36,312 nt of DNA, taken from positions 1 through 36,312 of IMG/VR virus record IMGVR_UViG_3300020172_000443; one strand, 5' to 3'. The DNA is from a virus. The number at the start of each line of letters is the position of its first letter. Position 1 is the first letter of the stretch. The position numbers and the translations under genes were made by a program. Positions 6,904 to 15,213 of this stretch are shown in pieces. The notes under the pieces were generated by a model. The model searched no databases. It was given only the letters and a program-made list of their open reading frames with translations, and had not been told where the DNA came from.

Positions 6904-8748
6904 TTATGCTGTGAGTGAACGTAAAGTAATAACTGCTGTACCATCAAAAATCCAGTTCTTGACATGGGAGTCAACTGGTATCCATTCGACGTTTTCAACA
7001 ATCACTTTGAATGTTTCTTCGCCTTCCTGGTATGTAGTAATACGAGTATCAGAAATGAGTCCACGTAAAAACGACAACTCGTTAGTGACATCGTAATAAT
7101 ATTCTCTGTTTGAACGGTTAAGTTTTTCGTGTAGTAGGACAGGGACAGAGAACAGTTCTGATCGTTTTGGTGCAGGGAACGCACGAACTTGCCAGCGGGT
7201 CAATGTTGGGCCAGAGGTTGCATCGGTAGAACTGCGAGCAAAAGTGATTTTGAAAGCTGCTTCACCGAATGATGTGTCTGAACCGTCAAAAGTTTTCTCT
7301 GTTGTTCCTTGCGTATCAAAAGTTGCGAGTGATTCGTAGCCACCGTTATCAAGGCTTAAAGCGAACGTGAGCGACCCTGACAGTGGCAATGATCGGAAGT
7401 CAACGAAGGTAGCGAACTTAGGGTCGGGGATACCCCAACGCCACGAACCTGTTTCCACATATCCTGTTGAAGCGAGTTGTGTTTGATGTTCACGATAGAA
7501 CCCTTGACCGGACACAGCGAACAGTCGGCGTTCTTGCCAGTTGTCGGTATCGGTGACAGCACCTTGTACGTCTGCCATGAGATCGGATGCGTAGGCAGGT
7601 TCGTTAACCGAGTTGTATTGTGAGAGATCAATTCGACCTAAGCCTGTTGATGTGGAATCAAAGTTTGTCCAGCCGTACCAGAAGAAACGACTGTCACCAA
7701 CAACGCAACTCACAGTGTTGGGGGTTTCTAGGAGTGGGCCGATAGACAGGTTTCCATCTGCGTCAGAGGTAGCCAAACGGATACCACGGTTAGAACCGAT
7801 AGCGATATAACCGAGATAGCCGTGGATCGCTGAAACAATTTCGCCGTGAGGTAGTTGCCCTGCATGAGTTGGGATATCTAATGCTGTACCGTCAGCTTTG
7901 ATCGTTGTTTTATAGATCATGCTGATGTTGCCTGAGTATCCGGCGCAGTAGATATGGTTCTGTCCACCAGCGAAACCGATCCAACTGAAGTTACTGTTGG
8001 GGTGGGTGTATAACGCTGATCCTGGGCCACCTGATGAGGTGTAGTTGTGAATACCCCCACTGTGCGCTGCCATGAGTCGACCTTTAACGTAGTCAACTGC
8101 GGTAAAAGTGTTTGTTCCTGAAATGTAGGAACTCATTGAACTAGATGCGGTGTTAGTCGAATGAATACCATCTGCTGCAAATGCACACCAAACCGTATAA
8201 CCATCGGTGGTGAGCGTATTGACTGCACTACCAGGAGAACCAGTTACCGTAGTCCACGAAACAGTAGACGCATACGGATTAGTCGTATATTTCAAATCGT
8301 TACCATCAGCGATATACAACCTGTCGCCAGCAACAACCATCTTCAAATTCGTGTTAGCCGAAGAAGCGAACTGTTCCGTAGTAGGCAACAACGACAACTG
8401 GCCTTTGACCCACGGATTGACATTCTTAGACGAAGAAAACCTTGTGTCAACACCCTCAGCGGTATCACCATACTTCTGTGCCGAACCCTTATGCCACGAC
8501 ACCTGACCACGCCGCCACAAACCCTGCGGGTTAATCGCACCCTCACCAGGAATATTGGAATCGTCAGCAGAGTCACGCAAACGTTGTTCAAACGCACGAC
8601 CGAAACGACCAGACTTCAAATCCAACATGTACGGTCGACCAGCAATAGCAACAGGAAAAATGTCAGGCACAAGACCCGACACACCCGTACCTGTATAGAA
8701 CGAAGGCCCACCCACATATGGGGCAGTGAATCTAATTAGTGTAGCCAT
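6904..8748 (-). CDS. Large tail protein, probable nozzle (beta-propeller)
   Basis: A 614-aa protein beginning MATLIRFTAPYVGGPSFYTG. It has several propeller-like blades, e.g. MVVAGDRLYIADGNDLKYT, VWCAFAADGIHS, GRLMAAHSGGIHNY, HIYCAGYSGNISMIYKT and IAIGSNRGIRLAT, spaced by about 35-50 residues. A later beta-rich part (about 400-614) has SGSLTFALSLDNGGY and FKVIVENVEWIPVD. Podoviral nozzles such as T7 gp12 have a propeller joined to a platform. Its place after an adaptor-like gene and before fibres agrees with that role. Identification is by architecture; a minor tail or receptor-contact protein remains possible. Confidence 0.6.
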   Translation of the reverse strand: MATLIRFTAPYVGGPSFYTGTGVSGLVPDIFPVAIAGRPYMLDLKSGRFGRAFEQRLRDSADDSNIPGEGAINPQGLWRRGQVSWHKGSAQKYGDTAEGVDTRFSSSKNVNPWVKGQLSLLPTTEQFASSANTNLKMVVAGDRLYIADGNDLKYTTNPYASTVSWTTVTGSPGSAVNTLTTDGYTVWCAFAADGIHSTNTASSSMSSYISGTNTFTAVDYVKGRLMAAHSGGIHNYTSSGGPGSALYTHPNSNFSWIGFAGGQNHIYCAGYSGNISMIYKTTIKADGTALDIPTHAGQLPHGEIVSAIHGYLGYIAIGSNRGIRLATSDADGNLSIGPLLETPNTVSCVVGDSRFFWYGWTNFDSTSTGLGRIDLSQYNSVNEPAYASDLMADVQGAVTDTDNWQERRLFAVSGQGFYREHQTQLASTGYVETGSWRWGIPDPKFATFVDFRSLPLSGSLTFALSLDNGGYESLATFDTQGTTEKTFDGSDTSFGEAAFKITFARSSTDATSGPTLTRWQVRAFPAPKRSELFSVPVLLHEKLNRSNREYYYDVTNELSFLRGLISDTRITTYQEGEETFKVIVENVEWIPVDSHVKNWIFDGTAVITLRSLTA

Positions 8749-8751
8749 CGG

Positions 8752-9633
8752 CTACTTCCTGAAACGCAGAGGATACTGGCGGGTAAGACGTGAGGCTTCA
8801 GCAATAATGCGATCTCGACGCAACCGCAACAAGTTATTAATACTGTTCGTAACCGATCCAGCGGGTACTTCGTCTGCACGACGAGTATCGCCCTGTGATT
8901 CAGTAAAGTTGCGTTTCACTTCACGGCCAGCGACCATACGGATCTGGACACCCAACACGAGCAGGTCTTCAATTTCTGCGCCTACACCTGCCGTGGATAG
9001 CACTGATGCTTCGGTAGCAAGTGTGCCGTATGGGGCTTTGTAGATCACACGGACAGTACCGGAACGGACATAAGTGTCAAATGCGAGAACGAACCCTGAA
9101 GCGAAGTCTGTGGTTGGCATGTCTCGTAGGAGTCGAACGCTACGGACAACAGGGTAATCGTCGTTTAAGTAGCGGTATCGGACATCGTATAGGTCAATCA
9201 TGCTGGTGACACCCGTGAGGTTCACCATGCGATCTGATCCGTTGTATGACAGGTCTACTGTTTTGATTTGGAATAGCCCGTTAAGCGGGGATGATAGATC
9301 GTTCAGTTCAGAGTTGAGAGCTGTCAACATTTGTCCACGAGGGAAACGTGGGTTGACTGTAGCGATATCGCCAGCGGTGTGGGCGGCAGCGGTAGAGCCA
9401 CCGTAGCCTCGTTCAACAGTAACCGTTTTAGATGTACTGTTTGCTTCCCAAACAAACATCATCTCTGAACCGATTTCAAAGACAGTGTTCTCACGGAGAG
9501 AACCGAGAGCATACGACAGTGTGAGCGTGGTTTCGGAGGCATCACAAGAAGCCGCAAGCTTGTTGCGTTCTTCTACGACACCTGCCAACAGGAGTTGGTT
9601 GGCTCGATCAAGGATCGTACCTGCTGTAGTCAC
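8752..9633 (-). CDS. Probable head-tail adaptor / tail tube-like protein
   Basis: A 293-aa protein starting at GTG (9631-9633) that overlaps the previous stop as GTGA. It begins with a helix (AGTILDRANQLLLAGVVEERNKL). A small beta domain follows (TLTLSYALGSLRENTVFEIG...TVERGYGGSTAAAHTAGD), then a helical and beta part with PRFPRGQMLTALNSELNDLS. It ends in a strongly basic tail (RLRRDRIIAEASRLTRQYPLRFRK). Its position directly upstream of the nozzle-like gene matches the adaptor-nozzle pair of podoviruses. The family is not one I can name with certainty. Confidence 0.5.
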   Translation of the reverse strand: MTTAGTILDRANQLLLAGVVEERNKLAASCDASETTLTLSYALGSLRENTVFEIGSEMMFVWEANSTSKTVTVERGYGGSTAAAHTAGDIATVNPRFPRGQMLTALNSELNDLSSPLNGLFQIKTVDLSYNGSDRMVNLTGVTSMIDLYDVRYRYLNDDYPVVRSVRLLRDMPTTDFASGFVLAFDTYVRSGTVRVIYKAPYGTLATEASVLSTAGVGAEIEDLLVLGVQIRMVAGREVKRNFTESQGDTRRADEVPAGSVTNSINNLLRLRRDRIIAEASRLTRQYPLRFRK

Positions 9634-9944
9634 TTCTTCTTAGCGGCCTTATTGTTTGCTGGTTTTGGCTTTTTGCCTACCATGTTGGTTTTTGGTGGGA
9701 CATATTTATCCCAATTAGGCAAGCCAGCAATACTGTCGCTCACAGCAACAGGCTTTGAACCAGTGTCGGCTTTATTGCGAACTTTAGCAACACTATAAAT
9801 ACGGCCATTCCATTTATAGCCTTCCATAGCATATTCCGCAAATCCCATAGGGAAAGCTTTGTTAGGGTTATTGGCAGGATAACTCGTACCAGGCTTTACA
9901 TCTTTACCTTTACCACCAGAACCACCACGGTCAATTTTTTTCAT
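9630..9944 (-). CDS. Small basic protein, 104 aa
   Basis: The ATG at 9942-9944 follows AGGAGAAAA; upstream in-frame ATGs lack such a site and would lie in the glycosyltransferase gene. It is Lys/Gly-rich, beginning MKKIDRGGSGGKGKDVKPG. A central YAMEGYKWNGRIYSVAKVRN segment follows, and it ends in a run of Lys (KKPKPANNKAAKKK). No domain is recognised. Small basic proteins among head and tail genes can be DNA-binding or head-completion proteins. Confidence 0.6.
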   Translation of the reverse strand: MKKIDRGGSGGKGKDVKPGTSYPANNPNKAFPMGFAEYAMEGYKWNGRIYSVAKVRNKADTGSKPVAVSDSIAGLPNWDKYVPPKTNMVGKKPKPANNKAAKKK

Positions 9945-9981
9945 TAGTTTTTTCTCCTGGACTGTTTGGCAGACATAGCCC

Positions 9982-11118
9982 CTAGTATACCTTATCTTGC
10001 GCCAAAAATTCGGTAACATCGCCAGACCCAATAAGGGCATCAAAAGTAGATACAGGAATCCATTTCAGTTCCCCTTTAGGAATCCTGATCTTGTACACCC
10101 CAATATCAGCCTCAACCTTTCTTAACGCCCTGACCTGCACCAAGTTTTCGCCGGCAGGTTTCCACCGTTTCGTAGTCAACATCCCTGTTGGGGGGTGGGC
10201 GGTCAAAAGTTTGTCCAAAGTGTTGTCCCACGAAAACCCTAAAGTTTTCTTATGTCGAGCCTGCCGTTGAATGAAAGTGGGGCGACCCTTAGCGTAAGCA
10301 TCCTTCATGCTGTCAACGAGCTGGTCGTGGTTGGGGACAAGCCAGTTCCCAATATCTTTGTACGTCTGCATATGGGCTGTCTCAGGGGAAGCATCCAGGG
10401 CATAGTCGAACAGGTGGGAGAACATGAGGTGTCCTGTGGTGGCAGGGGCGATCACTCTGTTCCCTAACGCTAACTGTTGTAGCGGAATCAACCCAAACCC
10501 TTCGCCCCTGGAAGCGGATACGAAACAGTCGGCTGAGGCATGTAGGTCTCGTTCTTCAGTAACTAACAGGTTGTCCCTGACAATGGTCACATTGGGGCCG
10601 AGGTTGAACTCTTTAGGGTCATCAAACAGATAGGTGGGGAGTTTGACAATCAGTTCGCTGTCAGGCAGAGCAGCATCATGGAACGCCTTGACTACCTGCG
10701 GGATACCTTTGCGTAACCATCCTGAGCCACCGGTGATAAACCTGAACTTAGGGTTATCTTCTACTACCTGGGGTTTCCACACGTCATGGTTGACACCTAA
10801 CGGTACGACATGGACATCAGGGTGAATAGTGTCAAACAGTTCTTTATTCCAATCGCAAGGGACTAAGACTCGATCATATGCGGGGAGAAGGCGGGCAAAA
10901 CGTGGAGGCAAAACATCGGTTTCCCACATGGTAAGAACTGCGGTGGACTGCCCTTCCCATGATCCTTTAATCATGTCGGGGGTCATACCGTATACGACTG
11001 TGGCAGCGTCTTCAGTTTGGTCAATGCGATCTACGGCAACGTCTTGTATTTCTTGCATCATCCTGCCGTAGCCGACATGAGGGATGTTAACGCCCTGAAT
11101 ATCGTAAGGGTGTTTCAC
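9982..11118 (-). CDS. GT4-like (GT-B) glycosyltransferase
   Basis: A 378-aa protein with a GT-B layout. The N-terminal half includes NIPHVGYGRMMQEI. The C-terminal nucleotide-sugar domain includes FITGGSGWLRKGIPQVVKAF, then FVSASRGEGFGLIPLQQLALGNRVIAP. The last of these is the EGFGL...E sugar-nucleotide motif, with Q where the second Glu is usual. The start is GTG, overlapping the previous stop as GTGA. In a tail module the likely targets are virion proteins or host surface glycans. The neighbouring 2OG oxygenase raises the possibility of hydroxylation followed by glycosylation, which is speculation. Confidence 0.8.
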   Translation of the reverse strand: MKHPYDIQGVNIPHVGYGRMMQEIQDVAVDRIDQTEDAATVVYGMTPDMIKGSWEGQSTAVLTMWETDVLPPRFARLLPAYDRVLVPCDWNKELFDTIHPDVHVVPLGVNHDVWKPQVVEDNPKFRFITGGSGWLRKGIPQVVKAFHDAALPDSELIVKLPTYLFDDPKEFNLGPNVTIVRDNLLVTEERDLHASADCFVSASRGEGFGLIPLQQLALGNRVIAPATTGHLMFSHLFDYALDASPETAHMQTYKDIGNWLVPNHDQLVDSMKDAYAKGRPTFIQRQARHKKTLGFSWDNTLDKLLTAHPPTGMLTTKRWKPAGENLVQVRALRKVEADIGVYKIRIPKGELKWIPVSTFDALIGSGDVTEFLAQDKVY

Positions 11119-11384
11119 ACATGGCCTGATTCAACTTGGAACGCTGTCTCAGCCTTTTTCTCGACGTTGGCTGCACCATCAATTTTGTTTGGTTGCAAAC
11201 CGTCTGCCCGTAGGCGTTTGTAGGCATCCATGTCTTTGTCCCAACGGGATTCTGTAGCATTAATGCGGGCTGCATCTTTGCGACGGTTAGGGGTGCAGGA
11301 GGAGTCCATTGATACTGAGGAGATTCGGCATGCGAAGCAGCCTTCGACATCAAGGGTGGGGTGGGTTTCTTGGTGTTTAATCAT
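11115..11384 (-). CDS. Conserved phage protein with CxxC motif, 89 aa
   Basis: The protein starts MIKHQETHPTLDVEGCFACRISSVSM, with C16-x2-C19 and a third Cys near residue 30, then a charged helical second half (MDAYKRLRADGLQPNKIDGAANVEKKA). Many actinobacteriophages carry a small virion-region protein with the pattern 'GCFxCK...', '..AYKRLRxDGLQP..IDG', always of unknown function. A metal site or a disulfide are both possible. It overlaps the glycosyltransferase start by 4 bp, so the two are probably co-translated. Confidence 0.65.
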   Translation of the reverse strand: MIKHQETHPTLDVEGCFACRISSVSMDSSCTPNRRKDAARINATESRWDKDMDAYKRLRADGLQPNKIDGAANVEKKAETAFQVESGHV

Positions 11385-11397
11385 GGTTTTATTATAG

Positions 11398-11685
11398 TCA
11401 GGTGATGTATGCGCTGTATCCTGCGGCTGTCAGGCTGGCAGCTTCAGCATCTGAAACTGTGTAGACATGACCGCCGAGGTAACTGATTTGGATTGTGTCA
11501 AAGTCGGCAGGATCGTTTTCGGTGTATGTGTTGTCATCTAGTTTGTAAACATTCCTGCCACGAGGTAGCGACGCAAAATGGCGTAACAGTCGAAACGACA
11601 ACCGCATGTTTTGAGTTGGGGGTGTATCAACATCAAAATCTGTGAGGTTCAAATATGGGTCGGTGGGTGGAGTGAATGTAGGCAT
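11398..11685 (-). CDS. Small virion protein, paralogous to the C-terminus of its neighbour
   Basis: A 95-aa protein. Residues about 35-95 (LPRGRNVYKLDDNTYTENDP...SYLGGHVYTVSDAEAASLTAAGY) align by eye with the C-terminal 70 residues of the gene at 11685-12500 (ARNIFRLNTGAYTNTDP...YYGGHEYFVDQTEKDQLVAAGY). The two genes are joined by a TGATG overlap. The pattern suggests a tandem duplication of a small structural domain ending in a G-G-H-x-Y strand and an AAGY helix. Function unknown; a head or tail decoration domain is likely from location. Confidence 0.6.
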   Translation of the reverse strand: MPTFTPPTDPYLNLTDFDVDTPPTQNMRLSFRLLRHFASLPRGRNVYKLDDNTYTENDPADFDTIQISYLGGHVYTVSDAEAASLTAAGYSAYIT

Positions 11686-12500
11686 CAGGTGACAGTATAC
11701 CCTGCTGCGACTAGCTGGTCTTTTTCGGTTTGGTCAACAAAGTATTCGTGACCGCCGTAATACACTTTGTCTACAAGTGTGGGGTCTAACGGATCGGTGT
11801 TGGTATATGCACCGGTGTTGAGCCGGAAAATGTTTCTTGCCCGATACCCCTGATTGGCTTTGGAGAACAGTCGGTGGGCGGGTTCGGCGTTACGGTAGTC
11901 ATCCCACGGGAATCGGTCTTCGGCTGGTGTGCGGAAGATCAACGATTTAGTCCAAGTAGCAGTTTCGGTTGATGCCCCTGAACCAGTAGCGGTACGAATA
12001 TAAACGATCCCGCTGAGAGTGGCCGATGTTCCTAAACCTGAGCCTGTAGCGGTTCTAGGTGCGATGTGAACACCGACAGCGGTATCACTGGTTGTCGATC
12101 CTCCAGCACCGTAAGCGGTACGCAAATTCTTGTGGAGAATACTATTGAGCGATGTTCCTTCGCCTGAACCTGTAGCAGTACGTGGGGCGATATGGATTCC
12201 AGTGGAATCAAATCCTCCTACGCCTGAACCTGTAGCGGTACGAACTGGTACACGGATACGGGTAGCTGACTCTGTACCTGTGCCTGAACCTGTAGCGGTA
12301 CGAACCGGATTGATATTCGAGTCGGCAGTTTCTGTACCTGCACCCGACCCTGTAGCAATTCTCGCTCGTATAACCGCCGATGTAGCAGTTTCTGTGCCAG
12401 TACCTGAACCTGTAGCAATGCTAGAAAATGTGACTACGCCGTTGTAAGAAAGATTACTAGCGTTATAAAGAAATGATGGATCGTTATACAACCGAGCCAT
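11685..12500 (-). CDS. Repeat-containing virion protein (eight ATGSGxGT units)
   Basis: A 271-aa protein. After a 27-residue N-terminus (MARLYNDPSFLYNASNLSYN...) come eight units of about 20 residues, each starting [IT]A[TY]G[SA]G and ending in R (about residues 28-190). A C-terminal domain of about 75 residues follows, shared with the small neighbour at 11398-11685. Regular Gly/Ser/Thr repeats with alternating hydrophobics suggest a beta-solenoid or fibrous spacer. The ATG lies inside the end of the oxygenase gene (17 bp overlap). A fibre or head-spike role is inferred. Confidence 0.6.
   Translation of the reverse strand: MARLYNDPSFLYNASNLSYNGVVTFSSIATGSGTGTETATSAVIRARIATGSGAGTETADSNINPVRTATGSGTGTESATRIRVPVRTATGSGVGGFDSTGIHIAPRTATGSGEGTSLNSILHKNLRTAYGAGGSTTSDTAVGVHIAPRTATGSGLGTSATLSGIVYIRTATGSGASTETATWTKSLIFRTPAEDRFPWDDYRNAEPAHRLFSKANQGYRARNIFRLNTGAYTNTDPLDPTLVDKVYYGGHEYFVDQTEKDQLVAAGYTVT
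11931..12419 (-). repeat. Eight tandem ~60-bp coding repeats
   Basis: DNA copies of 'gtagc-gt-acg' recur at about 60-bp spacing (near 11989, 12049, 12110, 12172, 12231, 12291, 12351 and 12411 on the plus strand). One unit is 6 bp longer. The period is a multiple of three and matches the protein units, so it reflects a protein repeat. Confidence 0.75.
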
Positions 12501-13179
12501 TTAAGTTCCTATGGTCGTTGTCCTCATGGTTATGAGTATGAGGATTGTCATTAAAATCAGGTTGTTCATTATGTACAAAAAATGTGTTTACAATCCATTT
12601 GTCATCCGACAAAGGAGTTTTACCTTCATGCGGATGAGTGTAATTAGACGGGAATAAAACTATACGGCCAGCACGAGCTTCAACTTCAACATCATGTAAT
12701 GGGAATCTGGTTTCCCCACCATTTTCAACATCATTCAAATAAATGAGACCTGACAAAACACGATTTTGTGATTTTGTTCCAGGGAAACTATCGACATGTT
12801 CACGATACCAGCCACGACATTTATTATAACATTGTACTTGGAATCCAGTATCTTCTATTTCTAGCCAGTTGTGCAACGCACGAAATTTGTTTTGGTACGA
12901 AGCTATTGCTTTAATAAAACCATCTAAAAATGTTAATTCTATATTTTGAAAAACTGCCGGATAGTCAATACTTTTTTCTGAAAACCCTAGTTTTGAAAAA
13001 GTCATATCAAAACTATTTTTAGTCCTGATATCTACGCCACCCATAGTTTGCCCTTGATGTGACAATTGAGACCATAAAGGTTTTGCTTCATTTATAAATT
13101 GCTGGCATGTGTTTGCTGAAATCAACCCATCAAATACTGCAATCATCCCTGAATCACCAGCAGGATAAGTAATGTTCAT
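12484..13179 (-). CDS. 2OG-Fe(II) oxygenase (prolyl 4-hydroxylase-like)
   Basis: A 231-aa protein with a double-stranded beta-helix oxygenase pattern: iron ligands H128-x-D130 (REHVDSF), a distal His at 182 or 184 (NYTHPHEG) and a basic residue K194 for 2-oxoglutarate (DDKWIVNTFF). LSGLIYLNDVENGGETRFP (142-160) is the usual PKHD/P4Hc core. The C-terminus is His-rich (HTHNHEDNDH) and may bind metal. Such enzymes hydroxylate protein side chains and are frequent in aquatic phages. The location among tail genes, beside a Gly/Thr repeat protein, suggests a virion substrate. Confidence 0.85.
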   Translation of the reverse strand: MNITYPAGDSGMIAVFDGLISANTCQQFINEAKPLWSQLSHQGQTMGGVDIRTKNSFDMTFSKLGFSEKSIDYPAVFQNIELTFLDGFIKAIASYQNKFRALHNWLEIEDTGFQVQCYNKCRGWYREHVDSFPGTKSQNRVLSGLIYLNDVENGGETRFPLHDVEVEARAGRIVLFPSNYTHPHEGKTPLSDDKWIVNTFFVHNEQPDFNDNPHTHNHEDNDHRNLNGSVV

Positions 13180-13869
13180 TTACGAATCATATCCCCCGAT
13201 AGACCGAGTTTGTAATATTTTTGAACAAAGCCACTCACTAAATTCATCTGTCAAAGCAGGTATGGATTCGTCTGTGCGTTGCTGTGCGTTGGCCATACCT
13301 GTAATGAACCTAACAACTTTTTCGGCAGGTACTTCTGTTAAAATCCATTGCTTAATAGAGTTAGGTATTTGTAATGTTTCGACAATTCCATGACTTACCG
13401 TCGCAGTTATTTCACGGTTACCTAAATCGGTATAAGCAAAATCCCATTCCAATAACAATCTAAATATTTCTTGGAGTGTTCTTGCACATTCTGAATGAGG
13501 TTTCTCAATTGTTTTGACTTCATCTTCGGGAGTCAATAACTCAAAATACATAATATGACCATAAGGTACTGCTTCAATAACAGGGTACATTGCAGCAACA
13601 TTTTCAAATGTTATGTAATGGTTTCCTGTCAAAGCATATGGTTCGTCGGAGCTGCCACAAGAACATTTATCACCAAGCCATTGATGAAGACCTTGTGGGC
13701 CTTTTCTCGATGTTGCATCACACCGTACTGTTTCGCCTTGTTGAACTTGGATGTCGGTAATTGAAACATGTTGTGCTATACCAAAAAATCCAATGTCGTC
13801 AGTTGTACCAACAATTTTTTCCCAAAAACCAACCATTCCTGGTTCTTTACCGCAATCGTTTAGTTTCAT
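13180..13869 (-). CDS. Hypothetical protein, 229 aa
   Basis: Not recognised. It contains CSCGSSDEPYAL (residues about 68-79) and HSECARTLQEI, both possible metal or redox sites, and mixed alpha/beta character. It starts MKLNDCGKEPGM. The gene is joined to the collar gene by a TAATG overlap and stops immediately before the oxygenase ATG, so all three are probably expressed together. The base composition is a little more AT-rich than the tail genes on either side, like the oxygenase, so the pair may have been acquired together. No function is proposed. Confidence 0.6.
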   Translation of the reverse strand: MKLNDCGKEPGMVGFWEKIVGTTDDIGFFGIAQHVSITDIQVQQGETVRCDATSRKGPQGLHQWLGDKCSCGSSDEPYALTGNHYITFENVAAMYPVIEAVPYGHIMYFELLTPEDEVKTIEKPHSECARTLQEIFRLLLEWDFAYTDLGNREITATVSHGIVETLQIPNSIKQWILTEVPAEKVVRFITGMANAQQRTDESIPALTDEFSEWLCSKILQTRSIGGYDS

Positions 13870-14768
13870 TATGCCACCCTGATAATAAATACGATATCTA
13901 CTGAGTCAACGCCATGAGTGTGTGCAAGTGTTTGTGCGTTAATTGTACTGGCGTTTCCTGCGGTCAACGACGAGTTGACACCTATGGTCGTATTCGCATT
14001 TCCCGTGTTGGTAGGCAAACTATGTGCGTGGTTGGCACTTTGGTTATTAGTACCAATTGTTCCTGAGTTAAAGTTGTGGCTGTGATCGGCATTTTGGTTA
14101 CCGCTGTTGTTATTTGCACCACTGTTAGGTTTGAAATATGTATGTGAGTGGGAAGCGTTGTTGTTACCAGTTGTAAAGTTGGCAGACCAAGAGTGTGAAT
14201 GGCTTGTGTCGTTATTGCCAGTAGACCCACCAATTGCATGTGTATGGTCGTTTGCATTGCCAGCAGCAAACGTGCTATTCACTGTATGCGTATGAACGTC
14301 AACAGCAGACGACGCACTAGAAGTAATTGTTGTAGGAACAGTAGGTGTCCCAACAGTGCCTTTAGGAATACGGGAAGTAAACGATGGTAACTTGAAGTGG
14401 GTAGTACCTGCACCACCAGAACCGTTAGTCAATGCTCCGTAACGAGTCCCAATGATTGCATACAAAGGCCCATACGTAGCAATAGCTAATTCTGCACCGT
14501 TACATACCGCCCAATTAGTTGGTGCTGTCGAACCCGAATACATTGTGACTGCACCAATAGGAACAAAACCTGAACTGGTAGTAAGCGCAGCAATCTTATA
14601 ATCCAACGATGAAGTCACCGCAGAACCATTAACACCAACCTTCGCCTGCAACGCCTCAATAGCATCATTAGCATCAGCATGCTGACCCGCATGATCCGGC
14701 GAATTCAAACCATCCGAAGACGTAGGATTAGTTAAAGCATCAAGCCCCGAAGGAAACGAAGTAGCCAT
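13869..14768 (-). CDS. Phage tail-collar / short fibre protein with HxH repeats
   Basis: A 299-aa protein. Residues about 67-150 match the phage tail collar domain (VPIGAVTMYSGSTAPTNWAVCNG, then FKLPSFTSRIPKG). The C-terminal part is a repeated His-rich needle: HTHT, DHTHA, SHSHS, SHSHT, DHSHN and NHAHS alternate with Asn/Gly stretches. HxH repeats in T4 gp37-type fibres hold metal ions along a trimer axis, and the same is likely here. N-terminal DHAGQHADANDAIEALQAKVG is the usual fibre attachment helix. Probably a receptor-contacting short fibre. Confidence 0.8.
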   Translation of the reverse strand: MATSFPSGLDALTNPTSSDGLNSPDHAGQHADANDAIEALQAKVGVNGSAVTSSLDYKIAALTTSSGFVPIGAVTMYSGSTAPTNWAVCNGAELAIATYGPLYAIIGTRYGALTNGSGGAGTTHFKLPSFTSRIPKGTVGTPTVPTTITSSASSAVDVHTHTVNSTFAAGNANDHTHAIGGSTGNNDTSHSHSWSANFTTGNNNASHSHTYFKPNSGANNNSGNQNADHSHNFNSGTIGTNNQSANHAHSLPTNTGNANTTIGVNSSLTAGNASTINAQTLAHTHGVDSVDIVFIIRVA

Positions 14769-14772
14769 CTAC

Positions 14773-15135
14773 TCAGTCCAACGACAAAGTAAGGCTCGTG
14801 ATCTGAAACGTGTCACCAGCAGTAACCGCAGCAGAAGAAGCCAAAGCACCAGTCCACAAACAATTACCCGCAGTCGAAGCATCCCACAACGACCAATGCG
14901 AATAAGTCTCAGTCGTAGACACATTAGTCCACTCAACCGTCGCACTAGAAACCATCGAACCACCCGACGCAGCACTAAAAGAAATCGCCTTACGAGTCGC
15001 CTCAACCGCAGCGTTAGAAGTACCAGCCTCGCCAGGATCACCCAAATGCAACTTCACATACGGGGCAGTCACAGCAAACGAAGTGTTACGCAACGTATTA
15101 AGAAACGCTAATTCACCATAATTAGAAATACTCAT
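14773..15135 (-). CDS. Conserved phage virion protein, 120 aa
   Basis: The ATG at 15133-15135 follows AGGAG six bases upstream; a TTG just before it is less likely. The pattern 'VKLHLGDPGEAGTSNA', then 'SHWSLWDASTAGNCLWTGAL' and 'VTAGDTFQI' is found in many phage structural regions, where such proteins accompany fibres or capsids. It is a small all-beta protein. It is the first gene after the intrinsic terminator that follows the capsid gene. A decoration or fibre-associated role is likely but unproven. Confidence 0.7.
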   Translation of the reverse strand: MSISNYGELAFLNTLRNTSFAVTAPYVKLHLGDPGEAGTSNAAVEATRKAISFSAASGGSMVSSATVEWTNVSTTETYSHWSLWDASTAGNCLWTGALASSAAVTAGDTFQITSLTLSLD

Positions 15136-15145
15136 CAAACACTCC

Positions 15146-15195
15146 TACAAAAATAAAAACTGGGTGGCACGACACCATTGTATCGTACCACCCAG
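15146..15195 (-). terminator. Strong intrinsic terminator after the capsid gene
   Basis: On the minus strand a 16-bp stem (15160-15175 pairing with 15180-15195, two G-U pairs, AATG loop) is followed by TTTTTATTTTT. It lies 19 bp past the capsid stop codon and just before the next gene's ribosome-binding site. It should end or strongly reduce capsid transcripts, so that fibre genes downstream get less message. Confidence 0.9.
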
Positions 15196-15213
15196 CCTTC
15201 ACACCGAACAAAC

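Noticed and set aside
12130-12447. Plus-strand frame with regular PEPVAVR repeats
   Set aside because: It is the antisense reading of the ATGSGxGT repeats. The minus-strand frame has an RBS context and operon position.
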